From Simonsiella muelleri ATCC 29453 (GTDB taxonomy: Bacteria; Pseudomonadota; Gammaproteobacteria; Burkholderiales; Neisseriaceae), in contig NZ_CP019448.1 in assembly GCF_002951835.1 (NCBI RefSeq), positions 62,001-126,000 of the forward strand: a DNA stretch of 64,000 bases, written 5' to 3'. The notes under the pieces are model-generated. The model saw only the letters and a program-made list of their open reading frames with translations. It was not told the DNA's origin and ran no database searches. The position numbers were made by a program, and so were the translations under genes. Below are positions 51,861-61,340 of the stretch, piece after piece (position 1 is the stretch's first letter; the number at the start of each line of letters is the position of its first letter).

Positions 51861-54800
51861 ATGAAAGACAGTACTCAATATAAATTATCCACTTCAGGCA
51901 AATTAGCCGTTGTGATTAGTTTGGCATATATGGGCGCACCTGCGTTCGCTGCCAATATTGAAGCCGTTCAAGGTGGCGCACAAGTTGCACAAAAAAATGG
52001 CGTGGACATTGTGAACATCGTGAAGCCAAATGAACAAGGCTTGTCTCACAACCAATTCAACAAATATAACGTTAGCCAAGCTGGTGCAGTGCTGAATAAC
52101 GCATTGCAAGCAGGTCAATCTCAATTGGCTGGTCAATTGGGTGCAAACAATAATTTGCAAGGTCAAGCCGCATCTGTGATTTTGAATGAAGTGGTGAGCA
52201 AAAACCCATCTTTGATTTTGGGTCAGCAAGAAATTTTTGGTATGGCCGCAGATTATGTGTTGGCTAACCCTAATGGCATCACTTACAACGGTGGCACAGT
52301 CATCAATGCACCACGTACTTCTTTGGTAGTGGGTACGCCTGATGTGGTAAACGGCAAATTGGAATCTTTTACCGTTGGTGCAAATGGTTCTAACGCAGCG
52401 TTGAATGTAAAAGGTAATGCTGGCGCAGTGTCTATTTTGGATTTGGTTGCACCACGCGTGATTGTGAACGCTGGCGCAAAAGTTCAAGCTAAAGATGCGG
52501 TAAACGTGGTTTCAGGCAGCAATAAAGTTGGTTACGCCAATAACACCGTTGAAAAATTAGCACAAACAAACAATGCGCCTGTATTGGACGGTCAAATTTT
52601 CGGTAGCATGAAAGCTGGCTCTATCCGCATTCACTCAACCGATAACCGCGCTATACAATCATTATCTAATGCCAATATTCAAGCAGACAATTTAGCAACT
52701 GATGTGGCTGGTAAATTACACGTTACCAAGTCCAAACTGGCTGCTAAAGACATCGCATTGAATGCAAAAGATACCGTTATTGATGGTCAAGTAACAACTA
52801 CTGGTAACGATAGGCCAGTTACGCAAGAAGGCTGGAGTGCAACTGAACATCGCGTTCGAGTAAAAAATACCAAAACTCATTCTAGCCAAACTTATGAAGG
52901 CAGCAATATTAATGCCACAAATAGCCTGAAGTTGTCTAATACGGGTAATGTACAAATCACTGGCGCAACCATTCAAGCAGGCAGCTTGGATATTGATGCC
53001 AATAATATTAGTGCAAATAACGTTGTTACCACAAATAAATCAAGCGAAGTCAATCGCCGTTATAAAGGCTTGTGGCACAATCAAAAAACCGATGTAGCAG
53101 AAACCCAAACTGTTCATCGTACTGATATTAAAGTAGCAGGCAATGCGTCAGTTAATGCTTCAGGCAGCCTGAATTTACAAGGTACTGCTTTAAATGCTGG
53201 TCAAGATGTCAAATTGAGTGGCGCAAAAGGCGTGAATTTGACTGGTAACGTAACCACCAACAAAACCGAAAGCGAAGTAGATGTTCGTAATGAAAGTGGC
53301 AAATTAAAAACAGGTAAAGCCTCTAATGCCAGCGTAACTCAAACATTTACCGCCACTGAAATTAAAGCAGGTGGTGATTTAGGTTTGAACGCAACCGATG
53401 GTACTATTTCTGCGATGGGTTCAAAAATTGCTGTGAACGGCAACGCAGTAGTAAGTTCAAACAAAGTGAATTTTGGTACAACCAAAACCAATACCAGTAG
53501 CACAGTTGATGACAAATTCAAATATTGGGGCGGTCTTGCTGGCGGCGCAGAGGATGGTCAAACACGCACACGGGAAAATTTGCAAGCCACTTCTTTGATT
53601 GCTAAAGGCGATTTATTGATTGGCGCAAAACAAGGTGTGAATATTTCTGGTAGCACAGTTAAAGGTAATAAAAGTGCATCTGTGAATGCGGGTAATGGCA
53701 CTTTAAATATCACTGCCGCTAAAACCAGCAACAGCGAATCTCAACACAAACGCCAAGGTACAATTTTCAACATTACCAAAAGCCGCCTGAAAAAAAATCA
53801 ACAAACTGAAGTGGTAACAGGTTCTACTTTGGCATCGAATACTAATTTGCAATTGGTATCGGATAAAAATGTGAATGTATTGGGCAGTGCTTTGAAAGCT
53901 GCTGAAAAATTAGGCATCAAAACCGCAGGTAATTTGAATATTGCCACAGTGGCGGCTCACAGCACCAGCAGTGAACAATCCACCAGCATCAAAGGTTTTG
54001 CCGAAGGCAGTACCAAAGTGGACGCATCTATTCAAAAACCAGTAGCAGAAGCCACTGGGGGTGTGGGTATTCGCTTTAGCAAAACAACCACAACAACTGA
54101 AACCAATAAACACACTGGTTCAGACTTGAATGCAGATTCAATTGATTTACAATCTGGCGCAACTGCAACGCTTTCAGGCAGCCAATTGAACGCGAAAAAA
54201 GATGTCACTGTAACCGCAGAAAACATCACTACTGAAGCGGTTCAAGATACCGTTAAAACCGATACCAAAGCTCGTGTAACCGATGTGGGCATCAAGGCAA
54301 CTGCGGGTGTAACCAACTTTGATCCAAAAGTTTCCATTCGTGTTGGTGTGGATAGTGGCTTTGTGGAAGTGGACAACACTAAAGGTACAGCGGCTGTATC
54401 GGGTATTTCTGGTGAAAATGTTACCTTACAAGCGAATAAGAACATTGAACACGAAGGTACAAACATTAAGGCAACTGGTGATTTAACGCAAAAAGCCACA
54501 CAAATTACTCAAACTGCTGCTAAAAACACCGATAACACCACAACAACAGAACATTCTGGTGGTATTTTCGTGGGTGCAAGCGCATCTGTTGGCAGTGGAT
54601 TTAAAGCCAATGCGGGTATTTATGGTAAAGGTGGCAAAACTGTTGCAGAAAGCACTCAAGCCGTCGCAACCAATGTATCAGGCAATAATGTTACTGTTGC
54701 AGCAGCCAATATTGCTGATGTTGGTACGAATTACACTGCGAATAAAGACGTTAAGATTGATGCAACCAATAAATACACCAATGAAGCTGCTACTGACACA

Positions 54801-56567
54801 GCAAATTCTGTAGCCAATCATGGTGGTGCTGATTTAACAGCCACTATTGGTACCAAAGATTTCACTGGTGCTAAAGTTAATGTGGCTTTGGGCATTAATT
54901 ATTCACACAATAAACAAGCCAGCACTAAAGCACAAATTGGTCATATCAATGCTGAAAATGTGAACATCACATCTAAACAAAACTTGGATTTAGCATCAAA
55001 TATCAATGCGAGCAATGAAGTTAATTTAACTTCAAAAGATGGCAATGTGAATTTGAATCAATCTAACGATACATCAAACTCAACTAAAGCAAATGCCAAC
55101 TTGGGCATTGGTGTTACGGTAGATGTGATTAAACCTGCTGTTTCCTCTGTTAACGGTAATGTCAATGTAGATTATGCAAATGCCAAAGCAAACACAGGTC
55201 ATGCTGGTGTGATTACAACGTCAGGTAATGTGAATGTAACCGCCAATCCAGGAAAAGACATCAATATCAATGGCGCAAGCATTATTTCTAAAGGTAATGT
55301 TACGTTAACTGGTGCTGATGTGAATAGCCAAGCCATTACACATTCACATGAAAAAACCAATGTCTCTGTTGGTTTGAATGCAAATGTTAGCAAAGGTTGG
55401 GTTGACAAAGAAGAACAAGTTACTAAAGAAAAAGAGATTCAATACCAAGTTACCAATGCTTGTGGTTGCACTCACACAGTTACAGAAACTGTTCAAACAA
55501 CCGATACTGTTGTAACGTCTAAAAATGTTGTAACTGGTGCAGGTGCTGGTATCAATGTCGGTGTAACTCATGAACAAGGTGTCAGTCATACTGCCAACCA
55601 ATTGGTTGCTAAAACCAAAGATACTGTAGGCAAACCTAGCCCTGATACTGAAGGTAATGTGTTGCAACCAGGTGAAGCTACCAAAGGCGAAGGCTTGAAA
55701 ATTAATGCTGGTAAAGGTATTAACTTAACAGGTACGAATGTTACTGCTGAACAAACCATTTTGAATGCTAAGAACGGCGACATCAACTTGGGCAGTGCAG
55801 AAGGCAGCCTGAAACGTACTGGTGCTGGCGTGGGATTGAGCTTAGATGCTAATCTGGCTAATGGTTTCAAACCAACTGGTGGCAGTTTGAGCATTGACGT
55901 AGATACCGCTAAGAACAAAACCTACACAGGTAGCAGCGTGAATACCAATAATTTGACCATTAATACCAACAAAGACTTGAACTTGACCAGCAGCACCATT
56001 ACTGCAGGCAATGTGAGCGGTAAAGTTGAAGGTGGATTGAATGCAACCGCACAACAAAATGTAACCAATGAAGTGGCGGTTAATTTGGGCATTCAAGGAG
56101 CTAAAGGATTGAATCCAAATGAAATTAAACCAAAAGATGTACCAAGTGTTTTGGTTAATGATTTACAAAATGGAACGATTTTGGGTCATAAAGCGGGCTT
56201 CAATTTAGGTATTGATGTTGATAAATCCAAAAAAACTCAAGCCACTGGTATTACCAGCAATCATTTGAATTTGGATGTTGCTAAAAATACATCTTTGCAA
56301 GCAGCTAACATTCAGTATGGTGAAGGTTCAGGTTTGGGTAATAGTCAAGTCAACGATTTGGGGCAAAATATCGATAGCAGCAAAAAAGTAGATTTCGGTA
56401 TGGATATCAGCACAAATGTACCTAAAATGGTTGATTATGGTATTCAACACGCGAAAACAGGTACTTCGCCATTGTTCCATAACAGCAGCAGCAAAGGTGT
56501 AACGCAAGTGGTGGCTACCAGCGTAACACAAACACCAACAACTGTTGCACCCGTGGTTATTGAATAA
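51861..56567 (+). CDS. TpsA: filamentous haemagglutinin-like exoprotein
   Basis: 1568 aa. Signal peptide with an extended N region (MKDSTQYKLSTSGKLAVVIS ... APAFA), then the TPS domain with ANPNGITYNGGTVINAPR (~131), followed by long repeats of beta-helix type rich in Asn, Thr, Gly and Ala. An unusual NACGCTHTV stretch (Cys pair at ~1200) stands out in a protein otherwise free of Cys. It ends ...TTVAPVVIE without a VENN/PT-type toxin module, so it looks like an adhesin, not a CdiA. SD AAGGA. It depends on TpsB for export, so the IS in tpsB probably abolishes secretion unless another TpsB exists. Confidence 0.92.
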   Translation: MKDSTQYKLSTSGKLAVVISLAYMGAPAFAANIEAVQGGAQVAQKNGVDIVNIVKPNEQGLSHNQFNKYNVSQAGAVLNNALQAGQSQLAGQLGANNNLQGQAASVILNEVVSKNPSLILGQQEIFGMAADYVLANPNGITYNGGTVINAPRTSLVVGTPDVVNGKLESFTVGANGSNAALNVKGNAGAVSILDLVAPRVIVNAGAKVQAKDAVNVVSGSNKVGYANNTVEKLAQTNNAPVLDGQIFGSMKAGSIRIHSTDNRAIQSLSNANIQADNLATDVAGKLHVTKSKLAAKDIALNAKDTVIDGQVTTTGNDRPVTQEGWSATEHRVRVKNTKTHSSQTYEGSNINATNSLKLSNTGNVQITGATIQAGSLDIDANNISANNVVTTNKSSEVNRRYKGLWHNQKTDVAETQTVHRTDIKVAGNASVNASGSLNLQGTALNAGQDVKLSGAKGVNLTGNVTTNKTESEVDVRNESGKLKTGKASNASVTQTFTATEIKAGGDLGLNATDGTISAMGSKIAVNGNAVVSSNKVNFGTTKTNTSSTVDDKFKYWGGLAGGAEDGQTRTRENLQATSLIAKGDLLIGAKQGVNISGSTVKGNKSASVNAGNGTLNITAAKTSNSESQHKRQGTIFNITKSRLKKNQQTEVVTGSTLASNTNLQLVSDKNVNVLGSALKAAEKLGIKTAGNLNIATVAAHSTSSEQSTSIKGFAEGSTKVDASIQKPVAEATGGVGIRFSKTTTTTETNKHTGSDLNADSIDLQSGATATLSGSQLNAKKDVTVTAENITTEAVQDTVKTDTKARVTDVGIKATAGVTNFDPKVSIRVGVDSGFVEVDNTKGTAAVSGISGENVTLQANKNIEHEGTNIKATGDLTQKATQITQTAAKNTDNTTTTEHSGGIFVGASASVGSGFKANAGIYGKGGKTVAESTQAVATNVSGNNVTVAAANIADVGTNYTANKDVKIDATNKYTNEAATDTANSVANHGGADLTATIGTKDFTGAKVNVALGINYSHNKQASTKAQIGHINAENVNITSKQNLDLASNINASNEVNLTSKDGNVNLNQSNDTSNSTKANANLGIGVTVDVIKPAVSSVNGNVNVDYANAKANTGHAGVITTSGNVNVTANPGKDININGASIISKGNVTLTGADVNSQAITHSHEKTNVSVGLNANVSKGWVDKEEQVTKEKEIQYQVTNACGCTHTVTETVQTTDTVVTSKNVVTGAGAGINVGVTHEQGVSHTANQLVAKTKDTVGKPSPDTEGNVLQPGEATKGEGLKINAGKGINLTGTNVTAEQTILNAKNGDINLGSAEGSLKRTGAGVGLSLDANLANGFKPTGGSLSIDVDTAKNKTYTGSSVNTNNLTINTNKDLNLTSSTITAGNVSGKVEGGLNATAQQNVTNEVAVNLGIQGAKGLNPNEIKPKDVPSVLVNDLQNGTILGHKAGFNLGIDVDKSKKTQATGITSNHLNLDVAKNTSLQAANIQYGEGSGLGNSQVNDLGQNIDSSKKVDFGMDISTNVPKMVDYGIQHAKTGTSPLFHNSSSKGVTQVVATSVTQTPTTVAPVVIE

Positions 56568-56606
56568 TCTATTGGCTATTCATTAAAATAATTTAGTTGT
56601 TAAAAC

Positions 56607-56643
56607 AACGCGCCATTTATCAAAATAAGTGGCGCGTTTTTTT
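56607..56643 (+). terminator. Intrinsic terminator of tpsA
   Basis: AACGCGCCATTTA tcaaaa TAAGTGGCGCGTT followed by TTTTTT. Confidence 0.9.
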
Positions 56644-56644
56644 A

Positions 56645-56683
56645 GAACCTGTATCCATCGCGCTTGGCTGTGAATACAGATTC
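56645..56683. mobile_element. Minimal MITE copy (39 bp) of the 161-bp family
   Basis: GAACCTGTATCCATC...CTGTGAATACAGATTC with TTA on both sides. The two ends of the family are joined with almost no interior, as if the middle had been deleted. Confidence 0.7.
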
Positions 56684-56708
56684 TTAAATTTTGATTTTTT
56701 CAAAGGCT

Positions 56709-56883
56709 GAAATCTTTGCAAAACCCAAAAATTAACCTAAATCTCGTCATTCCCGCGAATGCGGGAATCCAATAGCAAAATTTAGATAATTGATTTTATT
56801 TGATTGATTAAAAATCTATTTAAGATTAAAAATGGATTACCGCCTGCGCGGTAATGACGACGGATAGTTTTGCAAAGGTTTCA
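56709..56883. repeat. dRS3-type repeat element near queA
   Basis: Outer ends TGAAATCTTTGCAAAAC / GTTTTGCAAAGGTTTCA are inverted repeats. Nested inside, TCGTCATTCCCGCG and CGCGGTAATGACGA form a second inverted pair, with ATTCCCGCGAATGCGGGAAT matching the dRS3 pattern ATTCCC-N8-GGGAAT of Neisseria. About 175 bp, non-coding; it fills most of the gap between tpsA and queA. Confidence 0.75.
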
Positions 56884-56886
56884 GGC

Positions 56887-57909
56887 TTACTCGCGTCCCA
56901 AAATCATCGCATCGCCATAACTGAAAAATCGGTATTCTTGTTCAATGGCGTGTTGATAAATTTCGCGGATTTTCAGGCTGCCTGAAAATGCCGACACCAG
57001 CATCAACAGTGTGGATTTGGGCAAATGAAAATTGGTAATCAAACGGTCAATTATTTGAAATTCAAATCTAGGAGTAATAAAAATATCCGTGTCGCCCGAA
57101 CCCGCTTTCAGGCTGCCTGAACGCGCAGCAGATTCAATCGCACGCAATGAAGTTGTCCCCACCGACCAAATTTTGTTGCCACGCGCTTGGGCGGCTTGAA
57201 TCGTGCTAACGGTTGCATCGGGAATCTGAAACCATTCACTGTGCATTTTGTGTTCGGCAATATTGTCCACGCGCACGGGTTGGAATGTGCCAGCCCCAAC
57301 GTGTAACGTAACTTCCGCAAATTCCACGCCCTTATCTTTCAGGCTGCCTAAAATTTCGTCCGTGAAATGCAGCCCTGCGGTGGGTGCAGCGACGGCGCCT
57401 TGATGCTTGGCATACACGGTTTGATAGCGGTCATCATCGTCTGCACCTGCTGCGCGTTCAATGTAAGGCGGCAAGGGTAATACGCCGTGTTGTTCTAGCA
57501 ATTCGTACACATTCAGGCTGCCTGAAAAGTGAATTTTGAATAATTCGCCCACGCGTTCTAACATCGTTGCGTGGATTTCGCCATCAAAAATCAATTCTGT
57601 GCCTGTTTTGGGTGATTTGGACGAGCGAATATGCGCCAAAGCTGTGTGTTCGTCTAACACGCGTTCAATCAAGGCTTCAATTTTGCCGCCACTGGCTTTT
57701 TGTCCGAACAATCGTGCTTTCATGACTTTGGTGTTATTGAAAATCAGCACGTCGCCTGCTTCAATATAATTGATTAAATCAGAAAATTTTTTATCTTCAA
57801 TGGGTTGATTTGGCAGCGCGACCAGCAAACGACTGCTACCGCGTACGGTGGGGGGATTTTGAGCGATGAGTTGCTCGGGTAATTCAAAGTCAAATTCGGA
57901 GAGATGCAT
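56887..57909 (-). CDS. queA: S-adenosylmethionine:tRNA ribosyltransferase-isomerase
   Basis: 340 aa; makes epoxyqueuosine at tRNA position 34 using the ribosyl part of SAM. Motifs: FELPEQLIAQNPP (~8), GDVLIFNNTKVMKARL (~51), TAGLHFTDEIL (~177), LHVGAGTFQPV (~203), FITPRFEFQIIDRLITNFHL (~276). Four DUS copies occur inside coding sequence (SGSLN, GSLKDKG, SGSLKAG, SGSLKIRE), an unusually high density. Confidence 0.97.
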   Translation of the reverse strand: MHLSEFDFELPEQLIAQNPPTVRGSSRLLVALPNQPIEDKKFSDLINYIEAGDVLIFNNTKVMKARLFGQKASGGKIEALIERVLDEHTALAHIRSSKSPKTGTELIFDGEIHATMLERVGELFKIHFSGSLNVYELLEQHGVLPLPPYIERAAGADDDDRYQTVYAKHQGAVAAPTAGLHFTDEILGSLKDKGVEFAEVTLHVGAGTFQPVRVDNIAEHKMHSEWFQIPDATVSTIQAAQARGNKIWSVGTTSLRAIESAARSGSLKAGSGDTDIFITPRFEFQIIDRLITNFHLPKSTLLMLVSAFSGSLKIREIYQHAIEQEYRFFSYGDAMILGRE

Positions 57910-58056
57910 TTTGGTTGATTCAATTAATAAAATTAAAATTATAAAGTAAAAACAAAAAGGCGGTCCAAAAAAACAAAAAAAATCAAAAAATCATTTATAC
58001 TACGCAAAACTTTCAGGCTGCCTGAAAAGCAATAACAACAATAGTGAGAAAAAATA

Positions 58057-59178
58057 ATGACACAGAACATACTGTCCGAATATACTGAAATTATTGATTA
58101 TATAAATAAATGTACTGATAAATTCAGCGAATTTATCAGCGAGCAACGCACCCATCGCAATTCTCTACGCAAACCCAATAAAAAACATTTACCCCTCATC
58201 GCCGCACTCCAACAAATAGATTGGGAAAAAAGTTTGGCAGACATACGCATGGGCAGAATCATACTGCCCCCAAAATCGCCCAAACGCCCTACCCACAAAA
58301 AAATTTCCACAAAAAATATTCACCAAAAAACCATCACCCAAAAGAACAAACCTAAGTCGCCACAAAAAAAATCCTTTTCTCCCAAAGAAATAGATATTTT
58401 GTTGAAGCAAATTCGTAACAAATGGCAATGGCAAATACATTCATTAATACGAACGGAATGCTATCCCATTCAGCCATCTGCGGATTGGTTGGCAAGCGTG
58501 GCGCAATTTTATCGCGATACACCTAAATCTACGCTAATACCCGAAACCACCGAATTCATCGCCGAAGATTCTTGCCCCAAAAATGATTCTGTAATTGAAC
58601 AATTACAACAAGAATTGACAGAATTAAAAAAACAAAATCAAGAATTAACCGAATTATTGCAAGCACAAGACAACGAAATGAAAAACCAAAACAACAAAAT
58701 CGCCCAATTAACCCAACAGGTTTTGAATTTCCAATCCATGTCGCAATACAAAGAAAATAAACGCACCGAATCCGAAGGCAAAATTTTGCTACAATACGGT
58801 AAAGAAATAGATTTATATGAGAATGAAATATTAAGTTTTATTCGGCAATCTTTAGATTACTCACTTAAAAATCAGGTGCATGAACACAGTCGCTATCAGC
58901 ACATCTTAACCGATTTGCTGGAGGCTAATCCCATGGAAAAAGATTGGCGCAACACCAAAGAAGCCGAATTACACAAAATCATGCGCACCTATTCTCGCAT
59001 GGACAGCCCCACACGACAGGCATTGATGAATTTAGGTTTTCAGATTTCTGAAGATGGCACACATTTTAAATTGATTTTTGAAAACGATAAACGCTATACC
59101 TTTACCACGTCTAAAACCAGTAGCGATAATCGTGGTGGCAGGAATTTTGCACGCGATGTGGCAAATTTATTATTTTGA
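58057..59178 (+). CDS. Unknown coiled-coil protein
   Basis: 373 aa, lysine-rich, no signal or membrane segment. Blocks: N-terminal helix (YTEIIDYINKCTDKFSEF), a basic low-complexity linker (~85-112, THKKISTKNIHQKTITQK), a coiled coil (~178-232, QLQQELTELKKQNQELTELL), and a C-terminal domain (~255-373) ending DGTHFKLIFENDKRYTFTT ... FARDVANLLF. That end resembles the short fold of HicA-like/dsRNA-binding-like domains (GxxxxxxG-H); this is only a pattern likeness. Its stop TGA touches MITE copy 5. Family not recognised. Confidence 0.7.
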   Translation: MTQNILSEYTEIIDYINKCTDKFSEFISEQRTHRNSLRKPNKKHLPLIAALQQIDWEKSLADIRMGRIILPPKSPKRPTHKKISTKNIHQKTITQKNKPKSPQKKSFSPKEIDILLKQIRNKWQWQIHSLIRTECYPIQPSADWLASVAQFYRDTPKSTLIPETTEFIAEDSCPKNDSVIEQLQQELTELKKQNQELTELLQAQDNEMKNQNNKIAQLTQQVLNFQSMSQYKENKRTESEGKILLQYGKEIDLYENEILSFIRQSLDYSLKNQVHEHSRYQHILTDLLEANPMEKDWRNTKEAELHKIMRTYSRMDSPTRQALMNLGFQISEDGTHFKLIFENDKRYTFTTSKTSSDNRGGRNFARDVANLLF

Positions 59179-59277
59179 GAACCTGTATTCACAACCAAGC
59201 GCGATGCCTTTTTGCCCCATTTAGCACACCTGCTGCGTTGACTTTCAGGCTGCCTGAAAGATGATGAACACAGGTTT
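59179..59277. mobile_element. MITE copy 5, internally deleted and joined to a DUS
   Basis: Left end normal (GAACCTGTATTCACAACC), through TGCTGCGTTGA; then the interior is replaced by CTTTCAGGCTGCCTGAAAG and a short degenerate right end ACACAGGTTT. Abuts the upstream stop TGA. Confidence 0.75.
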
Positions 59278-59307
59278 TTACTTTGTGAATTATTTGAATG
59301 CAAAAAT

Positions 59308-60315
59308 ATGGATACCCAAAAAAATTTAAATATTAAAACATTCACACTTACCTTATTAGGTGTGATTTTGTTGTGGCTACCTGTGTTGTGGCTGCATTTA
59401 ACGATTGTATTGTTTTCGGCACTGACTGTGTACGGCTTGACTCTAGCGATTGACAACGCTCTGCAAAAATGGCTGCCTAAAAAACACGGCACACTGATTT
59501 CGGTGTTGTTGCTGTTGGCGATATTGGTGTTGATTATTGTGATGATAACAGAATGGCTCGGCGACCGAATCAGCACGCATTCTTTTTCGGATATGATGCT
59601 TCAGGCAGCTTTAGTACTGGATCAGCTCCACGCGGTTTTGCCAAACAGTATGTCCAAATTTCTGCCTGAAACATTAGACGGTTTTAACGCGATGTTTTCG
59701 CATTTACTCAAAACCCATGCCACACAAATTCAAACAGCTGGCGTACACACTTTGCGTGGAATTGGGCATTTGTTGGCAGGCATGGTGATTGGGGCATTGG
59801 CGGCGATTCAATTAAAACCACCATTTTCGGATAAACCATTGGCGCAACTATTACGCAGCGAATTTCAAAATTTATTGCATGATTTCAATCAAGTATTTTT
59901 TGCACAAGTTCGCATTTCGGCTTTAAATACGTTTTTGACGGCGATTTATTTATTGGGCGTGATGCCATTGATGGGTAAACCCTTACCGCTTTCGGGGACG
60001 TTGGTGGTGTTTACATTTTTTGCAGGTTTATTACCTGTGGTGGGAAATTTGATTTCCAATACATTTATTGTGATTTTGAGTTTGAATCATGGCGTTACCA
60101 TCTCCACATTATCACTGTTGTGGTTAATGAGCATTCATAAATTGGAATATTTTCTCAACGCACATTTTATCGGACATAAAATCAAAGCGTCCGCTTGGGA
60201 GGCGTTGTTGGCGATGTTGGTTTTGGAATCGGCGTTTGGTTTAGCGGGTTTGATTAGCGCACCCATTATTTACGCGCAAATCAAATCATCATTGATGCGA
60301 AAAATGTGGTTATAA
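59308..60315 (+). CDS. AI-2E family transporter / PerM-like permease
   Basis: 335 aa, 7-8 helices. Layout of the family: two N-terminal helices (TLTLLGVILLWLPVLWL, TIVLFSALTVYGLTLAI), a soluble loop (~75-140), and a C-terminal helical bundle with LSGTLVVFTFFAGLLPVVGN and NTFIVILSLNHG. Closing segment LEYFLNAHFIGHKIKASAWE is typical. Substrate unknown. The stop TAA is the left target site of MITE copy 6. Confidence 0.85.
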   Translation: MDTQKNLNIKTFTLTLLGVILLWLPVLWLHLTIVLFSALTVYGLTLAIDNALQKWLPKKHGTLISVLLLLAILVLIIVMITEWLGDRISTHSFSDMMLQAALVLDQLHAVLPNSMSKFLPETLDGFNAMFSHLLKTHATQIQTAGVHTLRGIGHLLAGMVIGALAAIQLKPPFSDKPLAQLLRSEFQNLLHDFNQVFFAQVRISALNTFLTAIYLLGVMPLMGKPLPLSGTLVVFTFFAGLLPVVGNLISNTFIVILSLNHGVTISTLSLLWLMSIHKLEYFLNAHFIGHKIKASAWEALLAMLVLESAFGLAGLISAPIIYAQIKSSLMRKMWL

Positions 60316-60481
60316 GAAACCTTGTATTCACAGCCAAGTACGATGTCTTTTTGCTCTATTTAGTATGCCTGCTGCGTCGAATTTTATGCCAATAGGAAGA
60401 ACGCTATTGGCATAAAATTCGCCTGACATTCGCACAAACTGGGACAAAAATCCATTTTATGTTTGCTATGGATACAGGTTC
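60316..60481. mobile_element. MITE copy 6
   Basis: About 166 bp with ends GAAACCTTGTATTCACAGCC and TATGGATACAGGTTC. Left neighbour TAA (the stop codon of the permease gene), right neighbour TTA. Confidence 0.78.
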
Positions 60482-60552
60482 TTAATTTTGGGTTTAAGTT
60501 GAAAATAGGGGAGTGCAAGATTTCAGGTTGCCTTTTAACTCAACGACTTAAA

Positions 60553-61170
60553 TCAGTTGCTTAATACGTCCACACCTTTTGGCACAACAAATTTAAATGC
60601 GCCGCGTGACAAATTCGGTTTGGTGTTTACACCGTTGAAACGAATGGATGTTTGATTGCCAAAACCGTCTTTTAATTGCATTGCGGCTAATTTGTCGCCT
60701 TGGAAGCCGATGCGAATGTATTGGTAGCCTGCGTTGGCGCGTTTGGGCGTGGCAAGAACGTATTGAATGTCGCCTGATGTGCCGTCTTCTTTTAGCATGT
60801 AGCTGGCATCCAATGCGGATTTATTGGATAAAATTGCGGCTGGGCTGTCGCCGATTGTTTGGTCTTGGTTAGATTTTGTTACTTGTTTTAAATCAACATC
60901 ATATAACCAAATATTTGCGCCATCACCCACAATGGTTTGTTTATATGGGCTTTTGTAATCCCATTTGAATAAGCCTGGACGTAAAATTTGAAATGTGCCT
61001 GAACTGGTTTGATTTTTCTTTTTGGATTGAACGGTTTGGGTGAAATTACCACTTAAGCCGTCTGCATCTTGGTTAAATTTTTTTAATGCGTCAATCGCGC
61101 CAGCGTGGGCGGTACTGCTCAAAAAAGTGGCAGTAAGCAATACAGATAAGTTTTTTTTCCAGTTTTTCAT
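60553..61170 (-). CDS. lolA: Outer-membrane lipoprotein carrier protein
   Basis: 205 aa. Signal peptide MKNWKKNLSVLLTATFLSS with cleavage near AHAG. Periplasmic chaperone carrying lipoproteins from LolCDE to LolB. Conserved blocks: LSGNFTQTVQSKKKNQTSSG, FKWDYKSPYKQTIVGDGANI, and LKDGFGNQTSIRFNG. Normal length. Confidence 0.93.
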   Translation of the reverse strand: MKNWKKNLSVLLTATFLSSTAHAGAIDALKKFNQDADGLSGNFTQTVQSKKKNQTSSGTFQILRPGLFKWDYKSPYKQTIVGDGANIWLYDVDLKQVTKSNQDQTIGDSPAAILSNKSALDASYMLKEDGTSGDIQYVLATPKRANAGYQYIRIGFQGDKLAAMQLKDGFGNQTSIRFNGVNTKPNLSRGAFKFVVPKGVDVLSN

Positions 61171-61340
61171 TGTATAATCTCCAGTAGGTTGAATTCATTT
61201 GTTATTGCATAACAAGAAACGTCATTATTCTGAATTTCAGGCTGCTTGAAAAGGTGTATTTTGTAATGTAAAGGTTGTCTGAAATGCCAATTTATTCATT
61301 TTAAATAAAAAAACAGTTTAAATTTAACTGAATTTTAATT

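Noticed and set aside
51861..56567. TpsA as a contact-dependent inhibition toxin (CdiA)
   Set aside because: No VENN-type boundary, toxin tail or immunity gene; the gene ends in repeat-type sequence and is followed by a terminator.
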